Origin: Candidatus Lambdaproteobacteria bacterium RIFOXYD2_FULL_56_26
GTDB taxonomy: Bacteria > SAR324 > XYD2-FULL-50-16
Assembly: GCA_001783715.1 (NCBI GenBank)
Contig: MFNF01000057.1
Location: 1-64,000, forward strand
Direction: 5' to 3'
Length of the DNA: 64,000 bases
A program made the translations under genes and the position numbers. The notes under the pieces are model-generated. The model had not been told where the DNA came from and did not search any database. It saw only the letters and a list, made by a program, of their open reading frames with translations. Of the stretch, positions 62,844 to 64,000 are shown piece by piece. How positions within the stretch are numbered: position 1 is the stretch's first letter; each line of letters begins with the position of its first letter.

Positions 62844-64000
62844 CTAAACCCTTTGGATCTCGGCACCCAAGGCGCCCAACCGTTGGTCGATCGCTTCGTA
62901 GCCCCGGTCGATCTGGCCGATGTTGTGGATCTCGCTGGTCCCCTCGGCACACAAGGCGGCGATCAAAAGGGCCATCCCCGCCCGGATGTCGGGGCTGGAG
63001 AGGGTCATGCCCTTGAGTCTCGCCGGACCGACCACCACCGCCCGGTGGGGGTCGCAAAGCACGATCTTCGCCCCCATACGGATCAACTTGTCCACCCAAA
63101 ACAAACGGCTTTCAAAGAGCTTTTCAAAGATCAAAACCGTCCCTTTGCACTGGGTGGCCACCACCGTCATGATGCTGGTCAAGTCCGCCGGAAAACCGGG
63201 CCAGGGGGCATCGTCGATCTTGGGGATTGAATCGTCGATGTCGTTTTGGATGATCATTTTTTGTTTGGCCGGGACCAACAGGTCGTCTTTGCCTTGCTTG
63301 ACAAACTCGACCCCCAACCGGCGGAAGTAGGAACGGATCTGGCCCAGGTGCTCCCACCCGGCATCTTGGATCAGGATCTCGCTTTTTGTCACCGCCGCCA
63401 AACCGATCAGGGAGCCCACCTCGGTGTGGTCCGGCTGGATTCGGTATTCACAGCCACCCAGGTGCGGCACCCCTTCGATGGTCAAAAGGTTGCTGCCCAG
63501 GCCGCCGATTTTGGCCCCCATCAGGTTGAGCATCCGGCAGAGCCCTTGGACGTGAGGCTCACAAGCGGCGTGGTACACCCTTGTGGTGCCCTTGGCCAGG
63601 ACGGCGGCCATGATCAGGTGCTCGGTGGCCATGACGCTGGCCTCATCGAGCAGCAGGTCGGCCCCTTTGAGGCCCTGGTTGACCACTTGGTGGTACCCGG
63701 CCTTACGGCTGAATTTGAGGCCCAGCTGTTCCAGGGCATGGACATGGGTGTCCAGCCTCCGTTTGCCGATCGAATCCCCGCCTGGTTCAAAGATCTTGGC
63801 CTTGCCCATCCGGTAGGCCAAGGGAGCGGCCAAGAGGAAGCTGCCTCGGATCGCCTGGGCCAACTCTTTGGCCGGTTCAAAGCTGAGCAGGTTGGAAGCG
63901 TCAAACTGGTAACTGCTCTCCCCTTTGTAACTGATCGAGACCCCCAATCCCTCCAAAATCTCCTTCATCTTGATGATGTCCCCAATGTGGGGGAGGTTGT
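62844..64000 (-). CDS. murA: UDP-N-acetylglucosamine 1-carboxyvinyltransferase (5'-truncated by the window edge), Asp at the catalytic Cys position
   Basis: At least 385 residues; the reading frame runs out of the window ('[11 protein letters not shown]...'), so the first 40-odd residues are missing and the internal ATG at 63968 is not the start. First committed step of peptidoglycan synthesis. '[15 protein letters not shown]', '[16 protein letters not shown]'-like '[13 protein letters not shown]' and '[13 protein letters not shown]' are MurA signatures. The loop that holds Cys115 in E. coli reads [11 protein letters not shown], so Asp (codon 63774-63776) replaces the fosfomycin-reactive cysteine. 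First of the murA-tmk-holB-batE-like run. Confidence 0.93.
   Translation of the reverse strand, partial: NLPHIGDIIKMKEILEGLGVSISYKGESSYQFDASNLLSFEPAKELAQAIRGSFLLAAPLAYRMGKAKIFEPGGDSIGKRRLDTHVHALEQLGLKFSRKAGYHQVVNQGLKGADLLLDEASVMATEHLIMAAVLAKGTTRVYHAACEPHVQGLCRMLNLMGAKIGGLGSNLLTIEGVPHLGGCEYRIQPDHTEVGSLIGLAAVTKSEILIQDAGWEHLGQIRSYFRRLGVEFVKQGKDDLLVPAKQKMIIQNDIDDSIPKIDDAPWPGFPADLTSIMTVVATQCKGTVLIFEKLFESRLFWVDKLIRMGAKIVLCDPHRAVVVGPARLKGMTLSSPDIRAGMALLIAALCAEGTSEIHNIGQIDRGYEAIDQRLGALGAEIQRV

Noticed and set aside
1-64000. CRISPR arrays, insertion sequences, prophage or island signs
   Set aside because: No regularly spaced repeats, transposase or integrase genes, or tRNA-flanked segment seen; gene content is almost entirely housekeeping.

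Overview
The window is a dense, ordinary chromosomal segment of a Gram-negative (diderm) bacterium. It contains 71 protein-coding genes that I can support, one of them cut by the right edge. I found no RNA genes, insertion sequences, phage genes or CRISPR arrays. Diderm signs are several lipoproteins with lipoboxes, a PpiD-type periplasmic chaperone, Lgt and a periplasm-type lytic transglycosylase. The fumarate reductase has the Wolinella-type frdCAB order with a single large di-haem cytochrome b. Gene content suggests a deep deltaproteobacterial-type lineage (Desulfobacterota, Myxococcota or SAR324/Lambdaproteobacteria grade). This is inference, because there is no 16S rRNA here. TTG and GTG starts are frequent.

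Layout. 1-4000: a surface lipoprotein, a lone receiver protein and a TrkH/KtrB potassium channel subunit. 4170-8590 (minus): frdC-frdA-frdB followed by an overlapping, degenerate UbiA-like membrane protein. 8920-26981 (plus): a nearly complete str-S10-spc-alpha ribosomal supercluster from rpsL to rplQ. It includes fusA, tuf, secY, adk and rpoA, but rplC (L3) is absent between rpsJ and rplD, and the EF-G has an unusual domain IV. A strong terminator ends it at 27039, followed by about 600 bp with no convincing gene. 27650-33730: a small unknown gene, a lytic transglycosylase with a coupled lipoprotein, then ispA, prmC and pdxA on the minus strand.

33941-43456 (plus): a signalling operon. It has a STAS anti-sigma-antagonist-like protein, a 1077-aa hybrid CheA, CheW, CheB, CheR, a receiver protein, and an 889-aa receiver/PP2C-phosphatase/HATPase protein of the HsbR/CrsR type, followed by one more receiver protein. 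No chemoreceptor, flagellar gene or sigma factor lies nearby. This is a chemosensory array wired to a partner-switching output, and it is the most system-like feature of the window. It ends in a 49-nt palindrome.

43528-52457: dapA on the minus strand, then a tightly coupled plus-strand housekeeping operon (PIN-PhoH, rsmB, rpe, ispF, dapE, an HD-domain 7TM protein, ybeY). 52578-57886 (minus): ppiD, a small ZapB-like coiled coil, two exported proteins of unknown function, and upstream an ArsS-like radical SAM gene. 57964-60517 (plus): pheA-lgt-metA with ATGA overlaps. 60533-64000 (minus): murA (truncated by the window, Asp in place of the catalytic Cys), tmk, holB and a BatE-like TPR/SH3 protein.
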